From NCBI GenBank assembly GCA_963931925.1, contig OZ007567.1:87097101-87161100 (forward strand): 64,000 nucleotides of DNA. Direction: 5' to 3'. Position numbers and translations under genes: made by a program. Source of the stretch: Onchidella celtica (Eukaryota > Mollusca > Gastropoda > Systellommatophora > Onchidiidae). Numbering within the stretch: the stretch's first letter is position 1; every line of letters begins with the position of its first letter. Below, piece after piece: positions 25,559-40,900 of the stretch. The notes under the pieces are model-generated. The model was not told the origin of the DNA. It worked only from the letters and a program-made list of their open reading frames with translations, and made no database searches.

Positions 25559-26746
25559 ATGTGTCGCCTGATTATTGCTGTTGCCGTCGTGGCAATTCTT
25601 TGCTGTTACGTAGCCGTGGGAAAAGAAAGTGAGTAAACATGATTTTACATAGACTAAACTAACAGATCATCTTGTCTTTCTGTTCCACTACACAGAGTCG
25701 CCCTGTTCTCCCCTTAATCCGCTTATTATCATCTTTTATTTCACGCATTAATTTTGACACTGACATAAATATAATGGACTAAGCAAAATACTTAACAACC
25801 ATCAATGAAAAAACATCTATTTTTATTATTTAACATCGCGTCTCGCCTAAAATATCGGAAACAATAGGCGTAGACATAAACATTTGGTTACTCTTGTAGG
25901 TTTATTGATATTGCTGATTCGTTAATGTGATAACTGTAGCCGTCCATTCCAGAAATTGCCCATACTTATTGCAGACACACTTCTTAAAAAATCATGTACG
26001 TCATGTATACTGTTTCCAGTTGCGCCGGATCCTTGCCAAAGCTCGCCGTGTCACTATGGAGGTACTTGCACATCGAACGACGGTATCCCTCAATGCGAGT
26101 GTGCTCTAGGAATTTTTGGCCGTTTCTGTGAAATTTTAAGTAAGTTCATCATAACGTTTTAAGATTTTTCGGGGCTAACAGCCACGGGTTGAGGCCCCCG
26201 AGAAACAAAGACCTCAATCGCAGTTGTTTCAACATTTTGAAATCACCCCGGCCCTTCCTCCTCTCGCCGCCCTCCAATAACAATCATGACATCAACTTTT
26301 TAAAAAAATACCTTTTGATCACCATTATCATTTGGTGCACACGATTGGTATCGTTAGGTCTCCAGAAAACTGCAAGACCAGCATTTCTGTTTTCCTTCTA
26401 TTTGTTCATTAAACACAAAAAACAACAACAGCAACAACAAAAACAACCTACACACAAACCAGGCACTGAAGTCTGAATGAGACCCAAAGTAAGTTTAAAT
26501 AACTTCATGACCCCGGACTCTTCCGGGATCAAGTGTACCCCCCCCCCCAACCACCTCTTTTTCCCAGACATTGAAGCAATTATAATAATATATCTTTGGT
26601 TTAGTCTTGTTTAATATTGCACGCACTGAAACACAATGCCCCCCCCCTTTTTTTCTTCTTGGGAGAGAACGTGTACCCAACTGAATTCTTATGAAAAGGC
26701 TAATTTATATTTTCCTTTTTCTATTTAAGTCGTCGGACGGAGATGA
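25559..26746 (+). CDS. Secreted EGF-like peptide, cluster gene 1
   Basis: Three exons: 25559-25628, 26020-26139 and 26730-26746. Both introns are phase 1. Exon 1 is a signal peptide, MCRLIIAVAVVAILCCYVAV. Exon 2 is a single EGF module with six cysteines, spaced C-x4-C-x5-C-x8-C-x-C-x8-C (PDPCQSSPCHYGGTC, then QCECALGIFGRFC). Exon 3 adds only IVGRR and the stop. The precursor is about 66 residues, so the mature product is a peptide of about 40 residues with three disulphides, presumably secreted. The upstream block and AATAAA at 26859-26864 complete the gene. Paralogues at 31.7, 35.0, 44.6 and 63.2 kb share exon 1 closely. Receptor and role are unknown; an EGF-receptor ligand, a developmental signal or a defence/venom-like peptide are all possible. 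Confidence 0.8.
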
Positions 26747-26858
26747 ATCAGCTCGCTTCATCAGTCACGCTTTGGACGTTGTGTCGCCACAATGTGTTGA
26801 GCTTTTGCACAGCAGCACGACATTTTGCAGAACTGGAGACCCCAAAGAAGTAATCAGG

Positions 26859-26864
26859 AATAAA
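26859..26864 (+). terminator. Poly(A) signal of EGF gene 1
   Basis: AATAAA within GGAATAAAGATCACGAG, a segment conserved at the same place in the paralogues (near 32.93 and 43.07 kb). Confidence 0.6.
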
Positions 26865-26869
26865 GATCA

Positions 26870-27750
26870 CGAGAGTGTTTGAAAAAGAAAATCTCCCACC
26901 ACTTACCTTTTCACTTAAAACCTCAAAACAATGCACTCGGCATTGTGAATGTGTTACCTAGTAATTTCCAGATCAGATAAAAATAGTGATATTTATAGTA
27001 TAGGGGACTGGTCATCTGTCCAACTGTCAAAACAAACCAGTGGATATTCACAAAGGCAGAAATGTAGGAGAAGAAAGAGAAAACAGTTTGTATTTTTCAG
27101 AGCCCTACGCTACCAAAACAACAGCAGCAACAAAACAACATCATCATCATCATCATCATCATCATCAACAACACTAATAACCACAACAACAAGCTAAAAC
27201 TAAAGCTACATGTGTAATCAATTAAAAAAAAAAATCTAAATGAAAATAAAATTGAACATGACGCAATACACATGAATTCCGTCTCTATTTGTCACGCTGA
27301 AAAAAATTCGCAAAATATAGATTATGAAATTTCAGTCTTGATGAGAGTGTAGATCTACTGAGGGCATTTCCAGTGATTCCTGTTACAAAAATAAAATATA
27401 CAACCATTACAAGCTCCGTCATCATGTGCGTGATGTCCAACAAGTTCTCATCGTTCATGACAGTCGTGTCAAACTGTTCATTACAGCAACTCTTGAAACC
27501 ATGACACGGAAGTCATTGCAATGGACAGCAGTTGTAGTCGTACACTTTACACGGTTTAAATTTGCATGAAGGATGCCCTCTTATTTCCAAAACTCAGTAT
27601 TATAAACTTACGCCCAATGCCCAAACACGCCAGGGACTGAATGGGATTGTTAGAAGGCGCTGGCGGCCATCTTGGGGTGGGTCGCGACTCATTATTTGAG
27701 TCATCGTGTTTGTAAACGGAGCAGCGTGTAGGCCTTTCTCTATGAGAAAG
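26870..27750. other. 3' flank of EGF gene 1, with (ATC)n
   Basis: This downstream stretch is shared, diverged, with the flanks of the other + strand copies (CAATGCACTCGGC and a GTCCAACA.GTTCTCATCG segment), so the duplicated block extends well past the genes. An ATC trinucleotide run lies at about 27139-27167. Confidence 0.55.
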
Positions 27751-30420
<2,670 letters not shown>

Positions 30421-31502
30421 CATCATCCGTTGTCTTCCCTCTAGGCTTGCCCCATCCTCTCGCACCGTGTCATACACATTAACACCATTGGATTTACATT
30501 GTAGTTGTGGTGAGTTGTGTTGGTTGAATCTGTCTGGAGTTGTTTTGTTTTTTTTTTTCAATCGAGGAATTTTATTCAATTTTATGTCATAGTGTACGGA
30601 AATGGTTTGTGAGTGACTATAAACAAATGAAAGTTACAAAATCAATCACAGTCATATTAAAGCTACAAAGTCAATCACTATCACCGCTATTTTTCAACCC
30701 ATTACCTAGGCTGGATTAGGTCAGCATCGAGCGCTCAGCCCACACCTCGATGGTGAGATGGGGTTTCAATGCGGACCATTCCGGCTCGCGTCGGGAAGCA
30801 GGGAAAGAGACGGCTGGCGAAGCGACGCGTGGAATCTAGTTCACTAGCCTAGTATATATCTATCAAGGACTACTGTATGCCTTGATATCTATGCTTACGC
30901 CTAAATATTTTGCCAAAAGGTTGGATTCGCTCTTCGACTCTGCTACCATTCAAAGTCTTATCTCTCCCTCTGCGATGTTTTCAAGGTCGATGTTACATGA
31001 AACTAGAATTGTCATTTGCAACTGTTTTTAACGATTATTTTACTTTGACTTAAAAGCCATCGCTGTTTTGTGTGTAGTAGGCCTATCAGTTCTGCAAGCT
31101 AAGCAGTGGCAGATCTATTATGAAACTAATAAAGCTTCAGCTCTCAGGGCCCCTCATCCCAGAGGGGCTCAGAAGATACTTTTTTAATGGATGAATTTTG
31201 GATGTTGCCTCATTGTTGCTGATTGCGAAGAGGCCCCATAACAGTTTCCCAAAAATGTAGGTCCGCCACTGCAAGTTTCTGCAACTGCTGTCTTCCAAAG
31301 GAACAGAGAATATTTAGCTGTTTGCTTGCCCTTGAAGAAAAAAAAAATGTCTCAGGCCTAAACCTACACTTCCTTGCAAAGCGTTTCGCGACATGGAGAG
31401 TGGACTGTAATACTGAAATTTTGTCGAAGATCAAATAAAAATTTTGCAATGTAAGATTCCTAACAGTAGGCTACATATACTTTTCAAAAGCTGTAGAGAT
31501 TT
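30421..31502. other. Upstream flank of EGF copy 2
   Basis: No gene recognised. From about 30905 the sequence is paralogous to the region before copy 3 (34385 on) and, more weakly, before copy 4 (43655 on): TATTTTGCCAAAA, a CTCGACTC-type word and GCGTTTCGCGACAT. The duplicated unit therefore starts at least 0.6 kb upstream of the start codon. Confidence 0.5.
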
Positions 31503-31675
31503 ATCCTATCAGTCTTTGCTTGGGAATTCCTGCACATGCTATCCCTCGTTTGCTCCACGAACATAGCCTACATCTCTATTACAATCAGTAGAGATTTACT
31601 GTAAACATTATTTCAAGGCAAGTGCTTTGTTCTTACATCGTTCTTCTAGAATCTGCTCTTCAAATGAGTTTGATC
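31503..31675 (+). promoter_or_regulatory. Conserved upstream block of EGF copy 2
   Basis: CCTATCAGTCTTTGCTTGGG, ATGCTATCCCTC, CAGTAGAGATTTACTG in place of the TATA-like word, and CAAGTGCTTTGTTCTTACAT. The TATA-like position is altered relative to copies 1 and 3. Confidence 0.5.
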
Positions 31676-32806
31676 ATGGGCCGCCTGATGATTAATGTTG
31701 CCGTTTTGGCAATTCTTTGCTGTTGAATGGCCTTGGGACAACGTAAGTAAACTTGACTGCTCATCTTGTTATTTTTGTTCATATGGAGTTTCACTGTTCT
31801 CCCCTCAAACCCCCTGCCCGTGCTAAATTCATTTGCGCAATAAAATAATGCGCCTGAAACTGGGCACAATTTAAAATCATCAATAATGAACACATATGAG
31901 TCTCGCCTAAAATAACCGAAACAGTAGGCGTAGACCTAAAAGAAGTAAGTATGCTTGAATGTTTTTTTGATCTTGCTGATTCAGTAATCTGATTACTGTA
32001 GCTTTCCGTTAAGAAACAAAAAAACAAAAAAAACTTAAACTAATTTCCTTTCATTCCTCTGACAATTATTACACTTGTATACTGTTTCCAGTTGTGCCGG
32101 ATCCTTGCCAAAGCTCGCCGTGTCAGCATGGAGATACCTGACGGCGATATCCTTCAGTGCGAATGTGTTCTGGGATATTTGGGCCGTTTCTGTCAATATT
32201 TAAGTAAATTCATTATAATGTTTTAAGATTTTTCGGGGCTAGCAGCCACGGGATGAGGCCCCCGAGAAACAAAGACCTCAGTCGCAGTTGTTTCAACATT
32301 TTTAAATCACCCCCCCTCCCCCAAACCCCCACAGTCATTCAACCGTTACAATCGTAAAATATAAATGTTTGATAGCTCTCCTGATCGCTCCCAATATTAA
32401 CTTCTCACAATTTTGATCGTAAGGAATGAAGAGAAAATACGAAAAAACAACAAAAGCATACTCATTTCCCTTCTCTTTTGTTAATGACACAAAAATGAGT
32501 ATTGTTATAGAAAACTATACAGAAACCAGGCACTGAAAACTAGGAACAGACCAATAATAGTTTAATTAGTCTTATGTACCTGGCTTTTCCGGGGATAAAC
32601 TGCGCCATCCCGCCCCACCGCAATCTCTTTTTCCCCAGATGCTGAAGCAAATCTATTTTTGGCTTTTACAGACTTGTTCAATGACCTATCCCCTGACTGA
32701 GCACTGGAACATTAAGCCCCACGTCTCTCCCATTTATTTGGTAAAGCAAGTGTTCCCAACTGAATTATGTTAACGCTGTTTTCGTTTTCCTTTTTCAGTC
32801 GTCTGA
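31676..32806 (+). pseudogene. Broken EGF-like peptide gene, cluster copy 2
   Basis: The three-exon layout of its neighbours is still visible (signal exon from 31676, EGF exon about 32092-32203, short last exon from 32799), along with the conserved introns and 3' flank. The reading frame is disabled by about two lesions, so it is treated as a fossil. It is closest to copies 1 and 3. A GATAAA near 32928 stands where the others have AATAAA. Confidence 0.75.
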
Positions 32807-33006
32807 CAGAAATGAATCAGCCGACTTCATTAGCCTCACAGTGGTCGTCATGTCACCACAATGCCTTGAAGTTTTGCTCAGCCATGTGATATTTTCCAGA
32901 TCTGAAGAAAACAAAAAAAGTAATCACGGATAAAGATCACGAGTGTGTTGAAAACAATTCATACATTTCCACTTCATTGGTTATTTCCATTTGACCCCAA
33001 AACAAT

Positions 33007-33330
33007 GCACCCGGTAGCGAACAGGTGTTACTAGGTAATCTCCACGTAACATAGAAAAGGCGGCTGGTCATCTGTCCAATGGACAAAGCACCCGGTAGCG
33101 AACAGGTGTTACTAGGTAATCTCCACGTAACATAGAAAAGGCGGCTGGTCATCTGTCCAATGGACAAAGCACCCGGTAGCGAACAGGTGTTACTAGGTAA
33201 TCTCCACGTAACATAGAAAAGGCGGCTGGTCATCTGTCCAATGGACAAAGCACCCGGTAGCGAACAGGTGTTACTAAGTAATCTCCAGATAACATAGAAA
33301 AGGCGGTTGGTTATCTGTCCAATGGACAAA
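33007..33330. repeat. 81-bp minisatellite, four copies
   Basis: Four head-to-tail units of 81 bases beginning GCACCCGGTAGCGAACAGG. The first three are almost identical, the fourth more diverged. Copies 1 and 3 of the gene cluster carry this flank as a single unit (near 26.93 and 43.14 kb), so the expansion is local to copy 2. Since 81 is a multiple of three, the minus strand stays open across it. Confidence 0.9.
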
Positions 33331-33875
33331 GCAAGCCAGTAGATATTCACGAAATGGAAATGTGGGTGAAGAGAGAGAAAATACATTGTATTTCTGGAAG
33401 CCCTACGTTAGCAAAGCAATAGCAACAAGAACAACACCGTCATTATAATCATCAACAACACTAATAATCACAACAGCAAACAAAAGAAAGATGCATCAAT
33501 TAATCAATTGATTAACACAGTACACTTGCATTCTGTCCCTAATCGTCAGGTTAAAAAATAACAACTTGAAATATCCGCAAAATCTAGGTCATGAATTTTC
33601 AGTCTTGATACGAGGGTCGATCTATTGTGGGCATTTCCCATGCTTCCTATTACAAGTACCACCATTACAAGTTCCGTCGCTCATAATCAAGAACGGTAAC
33701 CTTATCCCGACAAAAAAACTGAGTACTTGCTAAATTACTTACAATGTTCCTGATATCCAACACATTCTCATCGCTCATGACAATTATGTGTAACTGCTCA
33801 TTATTTCAACTGTTAAAATACCTACACGGAAGTTATTGCAATGGGCAGCGGTTGTAATCGTGAGCATTTCTGTTC
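33331..33875. other. 3' flank of EGF copy 2
   Basis: Paralogous to 27.1-27.5 kb (CAACAACACTAATAATCACAAC, TCATGACA..TGTGT..CTG words). No gene. Confidence 0.5.
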
Positions 33876-34265
33876 TTGTTCTCGTTAGGCCTCGTCCATT
33901 CACTGGAGGATAATAGCCCTCCGCCAATGATCTTCGTTCTTCCGTTTCTCGTCCGCCTTGTCCATGCCTGTCCACCTGTCTACATAATATCATCTCTCCA
34001 TCATCTCTTATGGTGTCTTCTCTTTCCTTTTCTAGGCCTCCATTCAGAGCAACGCTTTGTCCGTCTGATGTCTTTCATCCTTGCGATATGGCCAGCCCAT
34101 TTCAATTTTTGCCGCAGTATAAATTTCACAATGTCTATAACCTGGGTCTGTCTCCAAATATCAGTGTGAGTGAGGGCTTTTACCACAGCGCTTTATTTCG
34201 AGAACCTTTCTTTCCATTACTCTTCGCATGATTCTGAATTTTATTTTAATCTGCTGCTAGGTTAG
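33876..34265 (-). mobile_element. RTE-like LINE fragment, ORF2 C-terminus
   Basis: On the minus strand the translation shows the typical tail of non-LTR reverse transcriptases: MRRVMERKVLEIKR, then IWRQTQVIDIVKF, then LKWAGHIARMKDIRRTKR and SEWRPRKGKRR. In another frame GRETEERRSLAEGYYPPVNG follows, which corresponds to the usual DRxxWRxLxEAYxxQW end. The piece is 5'-truncated and has at least one frameshift. It lies between EGF copies 2 and 3, antisense to them. Confidence 0.7.
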
Positions 34266-34830
34266 GGACCAGGTACTGCACCCGTCTGCAGCTGTTTGGA
34301 TGATGCACTGATTATGTTTACTAATATCCACGAGGGATGCCCGCTTGTCTCCAAACCCTGCACCATCCTATTATGCACTTAAACCTTAATATTTTGCCAA
34401 AAACCTGAACTCACTCTACGACTCGCTTGATATTCAGAGCCTTACCTCCCCTTCTCCGAGGTTTTCAGGGTCAGTGTTACACATGAACCTAAAGTTGTTG
34501 TTTGCAACTTTTTAAAACGATTATTTGACTTTGAATGAAGACATAACTTACTGTTTTGTGTGTCGTTGGCCGATTTGTTCTGCATGCCGAGTTTCTTCAG
34601 CAGCTGTGTTGCAAAGAAAATGATAACAGGATGTTTAGCTGTTTGCTTGCCTGTGGAGAAAAAAAAAAACATATCTCGAGCATATTAAGTCAATGTTTCC
34701 TTTTCCCTTGTAAAGCGTTTCGCGACATAGAGGAGGAACTCTTAACTCTGACATCTTGTCGAAGGTCAAGTAAAGGTTTTGCTATGTAAGATTCCTAAAA
34801 GCATACTGCTTTAGAAAAATTACAGAGATT
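34266..34830. other. Upstream flank of EGF gene 3
   Basis: Paralogous to 30.9-31.5 kb. No gene seen. Confidence 0.5.
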
Positions 34831-34994
34831 TTCTTATCAGTCTTTGCTTGAGAGTTCCAGCATATGCTATCCCTCCGTTTGTTCAACGAACACAGATCTC
34901 TTTAATAATCAGTAGAGATATACATTGCATTTTAAGTCACGCAATTTGTTTCTACACTGTTCTTCTGGAGACAGTTCTTCAAAACAGCTTGATC
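34831..34994 (+). promoter_or_regulatory. Conserved upstream block of EGF gene 3
   Basis: TTCTTATCAGTCTTTGCTTG, CATATGCTATCCCTC, AGTAGAGATATACATT (TATA-like, about 34911-34926), TAAGTCACGCAATTTGTT and TGTTCTTCTGGAG before the start codon at 34995. This copy gives the clearest version of the shared module. Confidence 0.6.
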
Positions 34995-37900
34995 ATGGGT
35001 CGCCTGATTACTGTTGTTGCCGTTTTGGCAATTCTTTGTTGTTGCGTGGCCGTGGGACAACGTAAGTAAACATGCTTTAAAATTGCCAAACCTGTCTGCT
35101 CATCTTATCTTTATGTTCATATTATATGGAGTTGCACTGTTCTCCCCTCAAATCCCCTGCCCGCACTAATTTCATTTGCACAATAAATGCGACATTGGCA
35201 TGTAAATACGACTGAACTTGACCACACTATTTAGTCATTAATGATACCATATGTTGGATGAACTACGAGTGGGTAATGTGGTTACTGCGTGGGTTCAATA
35301 GTAACTCCCTTAAGGATACACAGGATTAACAAACACAGGGTTCTGCTGGCAATCTTATTTATTCAAAAAGCCTAACAAAGGTATCACTACCAAACAAAAA
35401 AAGCCCAACCAGCCATAAGCTGGAACAAGAGAAAAAGACGAAAATATGATTAGGATATAATGACAACATTAATCAGGCAATCAATGGTGGACATACATAG
35501 TAATAGTATTAAGTATTAAATCAAACAACAACAACATAATATAGAATTTAAGCAATAACCAACTGGATATGTATGCATGGAATAAAATAGCGCTAAGGTT
35601 AATGAATAACAACTACAAGTGGCTATATCATATACACAAGGATTTTCCTAGTATTACAAGGGAAATAATCCAATTAATGGTACTCGGCCAAGTGTCCATA
35701 AACTACTATGAGTGGCCGTCCCTCACTCACGCACCAGAGTTACCATGAAAGCACACTAAAATTAGAAAGTCGTTCATCCTCTCACATTCTCCCCTGCTAA
35801 GTCACGTAGTCCCTTACGTGACACATACATCAATTCAAAGGTTTACAAAAGACCATTGAAGGTATAATCAAACTCTAAGGGGCTATGATACCATCACCTA
35901 GGGTAGAACAATTGCAAATTACACACAGTGAACCAAAGTACAACAATGGTCCATCCTCTTTATAACTACTAACAGGTGGCGTGAACCGGCTAAGTTACTA
36001 CTGGCATCCTGAAGATGTACACAACAGTCGCAGCTCTGGCTGTAGTAAGTTACATCATATGGACAAAACAACAGGTCCCAGACCTGCAACGGTGGTCCCA
36101 GACCACTATCAGGGTTAACGTAGGATCGAACAGTACAAAAAATGCAATATGCTATAAGGGCACTGGGGCAATGAAAAAGGTAAGGTCAACATAGGCATTA
36201 AAAGTAATTGTAACTAAGCTGTGGAGAAAGCTAACATGGGCATACTCTCTAACTTAAAATCTTGAGGCGGAGCTCCCTTGGATTCGGTGGTCTATCATCT
36301 GGCCTGATGGAAACTCGGGGGGGTCTTGATGGGTGCGCTCCCCTGCTCTTTCTGCACTCACAGTCAATGTCTAATGTTAATCACTAATAAGAGTCAGAGG
36401 TCCAATCTCTGGGGTTGTCTGTGTGGGCGGCTGGACCGTCGCACAGCAGGTAGGCGCTGGGAAGTTATCATCCCAGGTTGAGGGTCCGGTCGGGCTGCAG
36501 GTGGCTGGCAAAGGTGGTGGGCTGGGAGTACCAGACACTGGTCGACGCAGGCTGTGGGGGCGGATGTTGCGGATACGTGTAGATTGCGGGATGAAATACC
36601 CGCAACGGGTCCCTGTTGACTGCAGTGGGATGGGTGGTGTACACAGGACTGGGATACAAGTCCTGAATCTTGAGTTGATGTTGGAGGGCGTTGGTCTTCG
36701 TGGCTCCCTGGTTCCTATGGGGTGGGGCAGGGGTTGGCTGGCCGGCTGGGCTTCAAACTAAAAATTTCCACGGCTGGGTTTTCTACACTACAAACTAACC
36801 CTTCTGTGTATCCCACCTCTTGACACCAGAAAATGTTGGATGAACTACGAGTGGGTAATGTGGTTACTGCGTGGGTTCAATAGTAACTCCCTTAAGGATA
36901 CACAGGATTAACAAACACAGGGTTCTGCTGGCAATCTTATTTATTCAAAAAGCCTAACAAAGGTATCACTACCAAACAAAAAAAGCCCAACCAGCCATAA
37001 GCTGGAACAAGAGAAAAAGACGAAAATATGATTAGGATATAATGACAACATTAATCAGGCAATCAATGGTGGACATACATAGTAATAGTATTAAGTATTA
37101 AATCAAACAACAACAACATAATATAGAATTTAAGCAATAACCAACTGGATATGTATGCATGGAATAAAATAGCGCTAAGGTTAATGAATAACAACTACAA
37201 GTGGCTATATCATATACACAAGGATTTTCCTAGTACACTGGCAACATAAACTAATTAATGTACTAATCAAAGTATGAAGGACATAAATGAAGGGGCAAGA
37301 ACACAATAGTTTCGCTCCACTGAGCCGGTGTACAGCACATCCAGAGTGGCCATTCCATTTAATAACGCAGTGGCCAACATGGCCCACTGACCGTCCATAA
37401 CACAGACGCTGCATCCCAATGCAGGCCATCCTCATAGGCCCACTCCCATTATTAGTACTAACCCGCCCCAGGGCTATTGTATTGGTTACTTCCCTTCCCA
37501 ATCGATACTGAAGGGTCATGCCCTTTGACCTTAGCCGCGGAGCTATGCCGCCAGGCTAACATGTGCATGACACACCACTAGATACATAAAGTAATGTGTA
37601 CATTCCTTAAAATGAAACTGTCCTTCACACACTTACGAAACTCATAGAAGCATAATACATCTGGATAACTATAATACATGTGTGAGAGGATGAACGATTT
37701 TCTATTTTTAATATGTGCTTTCATGGTAACTCTGGTGCGTGAGTGAGGGACGGCCACTCATAGTAGTTTATGGACACTTGGCAGAGTACCATTAATTGGA
37801 TTATTTCCCTTGTAATACTAGCGCGGGACCCGTTATTCGCATCACGGTGATAAGCGCGCATTTTGATTGGTAAGTTGGAAAGGTTGACCACCGGGCTTCC

Positions 37901-40900
37901 AACTCTTATATCATGGCTTTAAGTTTCTTACAACTCGCTCCTTCGTTGTTATCCACCGACAGAAAGACGGGAACCCGAATTCATTTTTGAGAGTAGACAA
38001 TACCCTATCGGTACAAAATAGGTACTCATGATAACGTTTGTTATCAATGGAGATACGTCGTATTAATGGACGAAAGTATCCCGCACAAAATTGTCGAATG
38101 TTGTTAGTCCTGACACTTTGAAAATTTATATTAAAACTATTACTGGGTTTCTGGTAAAAGTAGTCAGTTAGAATTTTAGCAGCAAGTTTCTACTTTATAA
38201 TGGTACCAATTTCGTTGTACTTTGATGCACGGGTCCTATTGAAATAATTAATAAGAGGATCTCGGATTTAAAGTAAACCACTAGTTAGACGCATGTTATC
38301 CCCGATAAATCCAACCTGGGTCAAATTTATTCAATTATTGCTGGAGGGGACGTTAGAGTAATTTCTGCAGTTTACTGGGATACCTAATTGACTTTTGTGT
38401 GCACCCTTTTAACCGTACTGTAAATTCGATTGTGTTAGGACCCTAACCGGTTATGTTGTTCGGCTGGACTCAATGTCCGAGCCTTTCACTTGTGCAACAC
38501 GGGCTACGTAATAGCTCTCCCGGACGTCCGCGCTGGCTCATAAATAAGATGCGAGTTCGAGTGGTCAGCACACTCCATCATAGACGCAGAGACAAGAGCC
38601 GACAGCACAGTGAACCCAGACCAGCAACCCGGGCCCGTAGCAGCTCAGAGGCTTGCCGACGCTTGCCATCGCCACCCCGCCCCATAAGGCATGAAGCGGT
38701 AGCACAGGACCCGGAGAAACTTTGGCTTATGGCTGGTTGGGCTTCTTTTTTTTGGGCTTCTTTTTATGGGCTTCTTCTATTTCTTGGCTTTTTCTTCCTT
38801 TTCTTGGTAGGGTTTTCCCATGCCTTTTGGTAGCGATACCTTTGTTAGGCTTTTGAATAAATAAGATTGCCAGCAGAACCCTGTGTTTGTTAATCCTGTG
38901 TATCCTTAAGGGAGTTACTATTGAACCCACGCAGTAACCACATTAGCCACACGTATTTCATCCAACACATGCACATGATATAGATCTATATATATATATG
39001 TCGGCGAGACTCATTGCAACCTGTGTAGACTCACTGAAACATTGTTCATCCACCGCCGCACATAGAACAATCCTGGGGCTCACCCATGTGAGGCCCAACT
39101 AATATTATACATCTCCAATACATGTAATTACTTACACATCTTAAACACTAAACACGCAATCACAATCACACTGCTCTCTATAGCATAGTGGTACTGGCAA
39201 GGTACACAAATACCCGTAATACAATCAAGTGTGTAGTGCCGCTCGCTATAACATAAGTCATCCACATCAACATGTCAGGAAATCCTCACTGCCTACCACA
39301 ACAAGGCAATGCTACACACCCACTATATATATGCACACAAGCAAATTGTGATAGCTTGGTTAGCGAGCCATCATTATCATCTAGCACCGCAAACGTTAAC
39401 TTTGACAATAAAGTCACAATATCAAGACACTGCGCTGCATCGCGCATCTTACACGTCTAAAGACAATGGCAATTACCGTTGAGCCGGACTCATAATGGTC
39501 TCTGTAGATCAGCATTCTCTACGTGGCATCCCCGAAAGGGGGGGGGGGGGTGCGCAAATTAAAGTCACTTCTAATATAATAGTCTCCAACTTACCCAAAG
39601 TTTCTCCGGGTCCTGTGCTACCGCTTCATGCCTTATGGGGCGGGGTGGCGATGGCAAGCGTCGGCAAGCCTCTGAGCTGCTACGGGCCCGGGTTGCTGGT
39701 CTGGGTTCACTGTGCTGTCGGCTCTTGTCTCTGCGTCTTTGATGGAGTGTCCTGACCACTCGAACTCGCATCTTATTTATTAGCCAGCGCGGACGTCCGA
39801 GAGAGCTATTACGTAGTCCAATTGGACGAGTGAAAGGCTCGGACATGGAGTCCAGCCCGACAACATAACCGGTTAGGGTCCTAACACAATCGAATTTACA
39901 GTACGGTTAAAAGGGTGCACACAAAAGTCAATTAGATATCCCAGTAAACTGCAGAAATTACTCTAGCGTCCCCTCCAGCAATAATTGAATAAATTTGACC
40001 CAGGTTGGAATTATCGGGGATAACATGCGTCTAACTCATAGTTTGCTTTAAATCCGAGACCCTCTTATTAATTATTTCAATAGGATATGTGCATCAAAGT
40101 ACAACAAAATTGGTACCATTATAAAGTAGAAACGTGCTGCTAAAATTCTAACTGACTACTTATACCAGAAACCCGGTAATAGTTTTAATATAAATTTTCA
40201 AAGTGTCAGGACTAACAACATTCGACAATTTTGTGCGGGATACTTTCGTCCATTAATACGACGTATCTCCATTGATAACAAACGTTATCATGAGTACCTA
40301 TTTTGTACCGATAGGGTATTGCCTACTCTCAACAATGAATTCGGGTTCCCGTCTTTCTGTCGGTGGATAACAACGAAGGAGCGAGTTGTAAGAAACTTAA
40401 AGCCATGATATAAGATTGGAAGCCCGGTGGTCAACATTTCCAACTGACCAATCAAAATGCGCGCTGTTCACCGTGATGTGAACAACGGGTCCCGCGCTAG
40501 TATTACAAGGGAAATAATCCAATTAATGGTACTCGGCCAAGTGTCCATAAACTACTATGAGTGGCCGTCCCTCACTCACGCACCAGAGTTACCATGAAAG
40601 CACACTAAAATTAGAAAGTCGTTCATCCTCTCACACATAGATCGTGGAATACCTAGATGATCCACTCCCCGAAAATAACGTCCATGCTCGCCCCGGCGCA
40701 CCCTACGCGAATGCGCGGACAGTCAGGCACTGCTGTGTTAACAATGGCGACCTCTGATACAAAGAGGCGCTCAAAAAGTCAACACTGTGGAGCTATCGGA
40801 TGCAATAATTCAAGACAGCATCATCCGAATCTTTCCTTCTTTAGATTTCCTAAAGATCATGACCGGTAAGTAACAATAACATTCATTTTGTTGATCTAGG

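Larger units (their letters stand above)
35252..40635 (-). mobile_element. Non-autonomous LTR retroelement inserted in the P-like element
   Basis: Left LTR 35252-35786 (535 bp). Internal region of about 1.05 kb (35787-36833) without gag or pol. Right LTR starts at 36834 and ends at 40635, enlarged by inserted sequence. The LTRs start TGTTGGATG and end CTCTCACA on the + strand and are flanked by CATA at both outer ends (35248-35251, 40636-40639). The putative primer site 36811-36828 (read on the minus strand TGGTGTCAAGAGGTGGGA) resembles a tRNA-Leu type and sets the orientation as minus. The parts of the two LTRs that can be aligned look identical, so the insertion is young. It is a TRIM/LARD-like element. 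Confidence 0.72.

Noticed and set aside
25559-26746. Naming the EGF peptides as toxins or as exogastrula-inducing peptides
   Set aside because: Cysteine spacing is that of any EGF module. Nothing in the sequence decides function, so no such name was given.
33007-33330. CRISPR-like regular repeats
   Set aside because: The 81-bp units are contiguous with no unique spacers, in a eukaryotic context.
32937-33386. 149-residue minus-strand frame with 27-residue repeats
   Set aside because: Generated by the 81-bp minisatellite, whose length keeps frames open. There is no start context or family match.
38453-39846. Mirror-image Arg/Ser/Pro-rich frames in the inverted arms
   Set aside because: Part of LTR-family sequence and of no known domain. 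The two are inverted copies rather than two genes.
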